The notes under the pieces: generated by a model | Database searches by the model: none | Seen by the model: the letters and a program-made list of their open reading frames with translations, nothing else | What the model was told of the DNA's origin: nothing | In this document: piece after piece, positions 58,400-64,000 of the stretch | How the letters are laid out: every line of letters begins with the position of its first letter | Numbering within the stretch: the first letter of the stretch is position 1 | Position numbers and translations under genes: made by a program | NCBI RefSeq assembly: GCF_021130785.1 | Contig: NC_060213.1 | Location: 131,950,001-132,014,000, forward strand | Reading direction: 5' to 3' | Length of the DNA stretch: 64,000 nucleotides | From: Homalodisca vitripennis | Lineage: Eukaryota > Arthropoda > Insecta > Hemiptera > Cicadellidae

Positions 58400-59885
58400 A
58401 TGATTCCGATGTCTGCAATATATTATAAATTTTTAATCATCCATCAACAAGAATGAGCTGTAACAATATTGTCAATAAGTCATAATTTGTGGCTAATGAT
58501 TCAAATTTGCAATTTGGCAAATAAATTCCAATAGCTTCCATAAAGATGGAATATGAAATTACATTAACTTGAATGGTCCCGTTAATGCTTATTTCTGCTC
58601 AAAGTTCGAGGTTTACAGAAAGTGTTAATGAAATAAAAGGATATATCTCGCTCTCGCCTTTTGCATAAGAGTGAGAGTAGCGAAATATCCCTAAAGCTTA
58701 TTAAAGCTAAACCGTTAATGGTGTAGGGGTAAAGATGATAATCCTTTAAATGAAACTTCTCGTTGGACTTAATTAAAACACACACACGCATTTTGTGTCA
58801 CCTCTTTGAACTAAAGTAATTTATGAGTTTGCCGGTGATTTAATTGAAATACTAAGTATAAAAACTTAGTTGAAACGTAACTCTACGACACAGTTTTACA
58901 TAATTTGTAAGTTTAATTAAAGTTTATGCTCGGAATTAATTATATACTATATACCGCTCAGCCTTTAATTTACAATGAAACTAGAGATTTCTTAATAAAT
59001 GTGTTAATAAATTAAATTAAATAAATATTAATTTATTCTTTTTGTGAATATTAATTATAAAAACGTATTGAATAAGCGTTAGTGATGCCTATCACGAGGA
59101 CTGGAATAATTTTATTAGCTGTCTGTTGTCTGTCCTCAAATCTATTAAATTACAAGAAATGGCTTTTGGCTAGAGGCAACAATTGATTATGGATTCTAAG
59201 ATTTGCGAAATATTGAAGTGAGTACTTTCCCGTTCACCTATCACATCAGCATTGTTCCCCCACAACCGGTACCTGAAATCGGTCCATCAACAACCCGTGT
59301 CATTAAATTCGTAGAAAAGTTAGTTTTAAACTTTCAACCACAATTAGGATCGTTGAAACTTTAGAATAACTTAAGAATCCTAACTTGTAACAAACCAAAC
59401 ATTGAGAAAAAAGTTAAGTAACATTACTCGTGTTTACTTCCCTGTTTCGTCCCATAAATATCTAAAGTTTGGAGTTAGTGTTATTGAAATGATAATGGAA
59501 CGATGTGTCATAAATAAAGCAAAGAGTCCTTGGAAATTTCATTGGAATGGCAGTTATATTATATTCTATGCTGAAAAACCCATAAAACTCATTTAAGATG
59601 ATTTTTATCAGTACAGTTATTAGTAAAATGTGTACGAACTAAATCCTTGGGCCTCCATTTCCAGTACATGTTATTTCAACTATAAGGTGGCTTATAACAA
59701 AATTTAATTGGTTTTGTTATTCTTTTTGTAATTATTACTACGATTACCAAAACTATGAACCACACACTGTAACATCACAAACTTGAGTATAGTGAGCAAG
59801 AAGTTCTGTGTATAACAATTATTTTCATGATTTTATCCAAACATTAATATGTATTAGAACACCTATAAAATAACTTTTTTCTTAA
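58400..59885. other. AT-rich intergenic DNA
   Basis: No supportable feature beyond a short (AC)n near 58,776-58,787. Confidence 0.6.
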
Positions 59886-59887
59886 GG

Positions 59888-60184
59888 CTATTGGATTAAA
59901 TTATTTTCCAGTCCGGGACATCCTCCTGGAAAAGAAACCGATCTGGACCGCAAAGTGGCCCAGATCAATTAACCGAGCGGCTGAATAAGGAGCGAGCCCC
60001 AAGGGCTTAAATTTAGGCCTAGCCTGACGTAATGTGATAAATAATTCCAGGTTAGAATCCTAAATAGTAGAGGAGGTATTTTAGTGGGTAAACCCGTTTC
60101 TAGGGGAGTCCCACTAAGGGCTGGCCACCTGCGTGCGTAATTGCATTTTTGCTGCCTCTCCTTCAAAAAAAGCCTATTGGATTA
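59888..60184 (+). mobile_element. tRNA-derived SINE with 11-bp target-site duplication
   Basis: CTATTGGATTA occurs at 59,888-59,898 and 60,174-60,184 and brackets about 275 bp that are clearly GC-richer than the flanks. Inside are an A-box-like ccgagcggctgaataagg (near 59,973), a B-box-like ggttagaatcc (near 60,051; consensus GGTTCRANNCC), and a 3' A-run after ctccttc. Flanking repeats, Pol III boxes and an A-tail together define a SINE retroposed by a LINE. It encodes no protein. The partner LINE is not identified. Confidence 0.8.
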
Positions 60185-60189
60185 CAATA

Positions 60190-61200
60190 ACGGTAAAACA
60201 CAAGTTAATGAAATACAAAAAATTATCATGGAAAAGGTGCTAGATCATTTATGAATTTCTAATCTACATGCAGATTGAGTCTTTTCAAACAGAACACCTG
60301 GGATTGAGTTGAGCCCGTCACAATAAACAAACAGTGTCCCATAAACAAACCGACCTGACTGTGTAACCCTGTCTGAATATTCAGTTTCTGCTTAGTTAAT
60401 ATAAAGTTCAAAGGTTAGGGGCAATTCGCTTCACAGGACAGGGAACATGTACATTTGCATGAATACATGTTTTATTAGATTTTAACATACTACCGAATAA
60501 CAAATTGTGTGTAATAAGAATATTTGTTTAAATAAACTTCATTTATTACCAATAACCAAGAACATTGTGTTTCAAATATTAACCAGTGCATTTGTTTATT
60601 CTTGTTTCTGAGTCTGTTGAAAAATATTTGAGCTTGTGTTTTTGGATTTTTCAATATGTAACAATTTTCAATATACATTTTCAAGTTCCACATGTATTTC
60701 CTGAGAGAATATTTTTGTTATTAATTATGTTTTCGTGAATTATTTCACCTTTAAAGGGTTAATAGTTACCTTAGTTACCTTAACAACACAGGGATGCACC
60801 ATATCTCTAGTCGCATAACAGGCTTTTCTGAAGTTGGATGTCACACAATGTGATTTTGCTGGCTGTAGTGAATAATTTTAAATGCTCTTGTGGGTATCCG
60901 TGATGCCAACTAAAGAATAAATAAAATAAATAAACTTTAAACAAACTGAGTAAAATCATATGATATTTACACATGAGCCATTTTTATTCATACAGCAAAA
61001 CGAAAATGTAATAATGTGGAAATTCAATATAAAAAGATATTAAAATTTGCGTAAAATTTCATTCTACATGGATAACAATAACTTCAATGATGATTCATAT
61101 CAATCATCTCATGGTTCCTAAATTCCACAACACATACAACGCCATCACTTGATGACTTGGTGTAAGACTAATAGTATTTGGAAACTGCTACAAAACCTAA
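60190..61200. other. AT-rich intergenic DNA
   Basis: A 'taaagaataaataaaataaataaac'-type simple tail near 60,912-60,940 could be the end of a LINE copy (quoted in shortened sense; no protein). Nothing else is supported. Confidence 0.45.
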
Positions 61201-61219
61201 TTTAATGAATAAACATGTT

Positions 61220-61720
61220 AATTTATCATTTGGCAAGATATCTTGAAAGAATTTCATCTATTGACTTTAAATTTTGATGAAACGTGAAACTTACGCAAGT
61301 ACACAAGGATTTCTATGATAATGCATGTAAATCAATGGGATTTGGCTCAGTGTTAGAAAATATTTTTACATTGGTTAACGGGTAACCATGGTGGCAACGA
61401 GAGAACACCGAATAAATATGTGTAAACACATGGCGTATAATCATATAACATTAAATAGGTAAAATAGTAAATAAAGTAGCCTAACTTCCCCAAGACACGC
61501 AAAAACTTTCTGTCACACCTATACAATTTAGACATTGCCACCAAACACAACTTAATGAATACAAATGTAAAAGTAACATGTGGCAAGGTATCTGGAGAAA
61601 GATTTTATCATCAAATTTTACGAGCATCGTAGAGCATAATGCGTTTCTCTGTCAATGCATCCATGGGATTTGGCTGAGCGTCATTGAAGTTTATCACTCA
61701 CAATGTTTTTTTTCTCATGA
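61220..61720 (+). repeat. Two copies of the 'GGGATTTGGCTGAGCG' dispersed repeat
   Basis: 61,225-61,370 and 61,575-61,715 align by eye: ggcaagatatcttgaaag / ggcaaggtatctggagaaag, then a tctatga/agagcat segment, atgcat, and catgggatttggct(c/g)ag. They are direct copies about 340 bp apart. Same family as 39.2-39.8 kb. Confidence 0.55.
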
Positions 61721-64000
61721 CGGGAGATTGTACCAATTTCTTTCCGACACAATTTTAGTGTGTGCAAGACATAATTTAAGAATAAAATAAGCTATAGACT
61801 GGAATTTTCGTGTGAAGTAGCATTCCTACCTAATTGTTAAAGTTATCAAAATTTTACATTAAAATAGTAAAATAAAATAGAATTTTAACTTAAAAAATTA
61901 AATAATAAACTAAGCACACACAGAGTGCTACATAAAGTTTTACTATGTCTTTAAAACCTTTTATGTAATATTAAATTATATAAGTTAAGCTTTTTACGTT
62001 TAGATAATGAACCTGTGTAACATGAATATGAGGAATAAATAACTTAAATCTATATAATATTGGAAATACAGGAATTCAGTTAAACATCAGAACAATTGAG
62101 ATAGATGGCATTACCTAGGTAATGTAATATATCATACTTACCACTCATATACAATAACACGCTCGCAACTGCTCTGAACCATAATTCACTTACATTACAG
62201 GTTGAACAATATCTTTTATCCGCATCATATTCAGTTCAAATCAATGGAACCTTTTAACCCCTATCCTGCCATTTACACCCGAATCAATTAAATTTATTGT
62301 ATTATCCGTCAAATACAAACACATTTAGTTTAGTAAAGCGATACATTACCTTTCATCCATTTTAATTTAAATGCACACAATGAGTCATTCATTACATTTT
62401 GGTATTAGACTTCAGAGAGAATGAACGATCTTCACGTAAGTCTTCAATGACTCAATAAGAAACATTTTACGTACTCTAACGATATAACATGACTGTATTT
62501 CTTTTTTAATGATCACAACGCAAAAGGAACGTGGGAAGAGGAACAAAATGTTCTCTGGTAATTTCATAACATTTGAGAATGAATATGGTAACAAGAAAAG
62601 TGTAAAGAAAGAGATCTTCGCAGAAATCTCATATACAATAATTATGTTCTATAATCAAAAAAATATTAATTTATTATAAATTTGGCTAACAATTAAAAGT
62701 TATGTAAAAAAGTTCTGAGCATAATGTGCTACACTAAATATTACAAACATTTCTATGTGATGTTAAACTTTTAAGGTTGTATACATCATGGGAAAATATA
62801 CGTTATAACACAATCGATTAACCACACTGACATTATAGTTTTCTTTAAAATGTCATATTTCAAAGCAAACCATAATTTTATTGTCTATTACTTCCATAGC
62901 AAACTAAATGAATATTTTAAAAATATGTATTTAATATGAGAATCAAATTAAGTAACTCATCACTCATAATAAAGTATAGGTTTTAATGTTCTTAATTCAA
63001 TTCACAAACAGTTTTGCACATTTTCATATTATAAAATATATAAATATGTATTTCTTAGCCCTTCAATTTCAATATAGGCTAGTTGATATTTTTTTAATAT
63101 GTTTCTTTTATATTAATAATTTTATTGAATATTCACTAAGCTTATTTTTTATGAGTTCTTAATTTTGTAACTGATTATTTTTTAACTACGGATTACTATC
63201 ATTTCGAAGAATCAGGCTATTATTCCAGACATATTGTGTTTAAGTTCATAACTTACTCTAAATAACCCGCCATGCTGGAGTAGGAGGTGGGATAATTACT
63301 GTAGTAGAATTATACAGAGCACAAAGGAGTAACTCCTGGTTGGTGGTGAAAAGCGCTAATACCCTGTGTCGTTAGTGTGCCTGTCACCTCTCTTTGCCTT
63401 CCATCATGTGTTTGTTCTGGAACAATGGAAGAGTAAATAACTCTTCTCTTTGTATTTTAAGTTGAGGCAACATAATTTTTACGTAAGTCGAAGAAGTGTC
63501 ATGAGCACATTACTGTGTTTTTGTTATTATTTGATGGATGGTAAAGGGATGGATCTTCTGCCGAAATTCAATGGTAACCCGCTATCCTAGGAGGGAGTTA
63601 GTGAGGCACTCTCACCCTTGGACTCTAAACTTTTGAAGTAATCCACTTAGAGCTGTATAATACAGCTATTACTATAATCGAGCAGAGAAGAGATCTCTTG
63701 ATAAATTCTGGGGGTTCTAAAATCCCACAAGGGAAAACTTAAACTGTACCGAACGTATATTTCAGTGAGTTGGACCCAACAATTTTTACGATTGGTCGCA
63801 ATGGCTTGTCAATTAATTGGTAATGATCATTCCTGGAACTGCATTTGGTTATCCTGATGTAAGTGCCAACATCAATGCTTGTTGCACCTCATACATGTTC
63901 TGCTGCAAATATAAGTCATCGTTAAAGCTGCTAGTGGACCCTTGTGGAAAAGAGTAAAGACTTGCAAGATCCTAGAGGAATGATGTTATAACTAGAAAAA
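61721..64000. other. Intergenic DNA to the window end
   Basis: AT-rich to 63,230, then somewhat GC-richer to about 63,720. No exon, RNA or transposon signature could be supported. Confidence 0.55.

Overview
This 64 kb window looks like nuclear DNA of an arthropod, most likely an insect. It is strongly AT-rich, and I see no bacterial-style operons and no confidently complete protein-coding gene. Its recognisable content is animal transposon debris: a mariner with a broken transposase, LINE reverse-transcriptase fragments, a tRNA-derived SINE, an RTE/SINE-type 'tactagctgtttcccgcgg' repeat and Penelope-like retroelement tails. It also holds several tandem arrays and long TA microsatellites. The species cannot be named from this sequence. 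Most ATG-initiated open frames have lengths expected by chance at this base composition, so they are omitted.

Layout. 1-6.5 kb: AT-rich intergenic DNA with a 5'-truncated tRNA-like sequence, a TA microsatellite and a pair of 'TACAGGGTG' repeat ends. 6.57-7.45 kb: tandem array with a ~132 bp unit. 9.84-9.94 kb: cytosine tract interrupted by one A exactly every 16 bases. 10.56-10.95 kb: short retroelement insertion flanked by a 14-bp direct repeat and carrying a hammerhead-like hairpin. 15-24.3 kb: mostly empty, with a LINE fragment at 20.9 kb and two coding-like blocks. 25.3-26.9 kb: a second retroelement tail, one copy of a ~350 bp dispersed repeat, and the RTE/SINE-like element. 27.9-28.1 kb: a promoter with a possible short first exon. 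31.9-32.6 kb: GC-richer patch with a small ORF. 36.5-37.8 kb: mariner. 42.9-44.4 kb: 136-bp tandem array with dimeric higher-order structure. 45.4-46.1 kb: antisense LINE pseudogene. 53.4-54.1 kb: 141/142-bp tandem array. 55.1-55.3 kb: a second promoter and possible first exon that mirrors the one at 27.9 kb. 59.9-60.2 kb: SINE with target-site duplication. 60.2-64 kb: intergenic with copies of a 'GGCTGAGCG' dispersed repeat.

The two most interesting signals follow. (1) Two plus-strand promoter modules 27 kb apart (27,900 and 55,113) share GATTGG-N10-GCCAAT, a TATA box, an ATG 125-127 bp downstream, and exactly 16 codons of hydrophobic, signal-peptide-like coding sequence before a phase-0 donor-like GT. 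They may be paralogous first exons or a repeat-borne promoter. (2) At least four dispersed hairpins with the arrangement CTGANGA - stem-loop - GAAA keep pairing through different bases, as a hammerhead-type ribozyme core in Penelope-like elements would. Neither has been tested computationally here.
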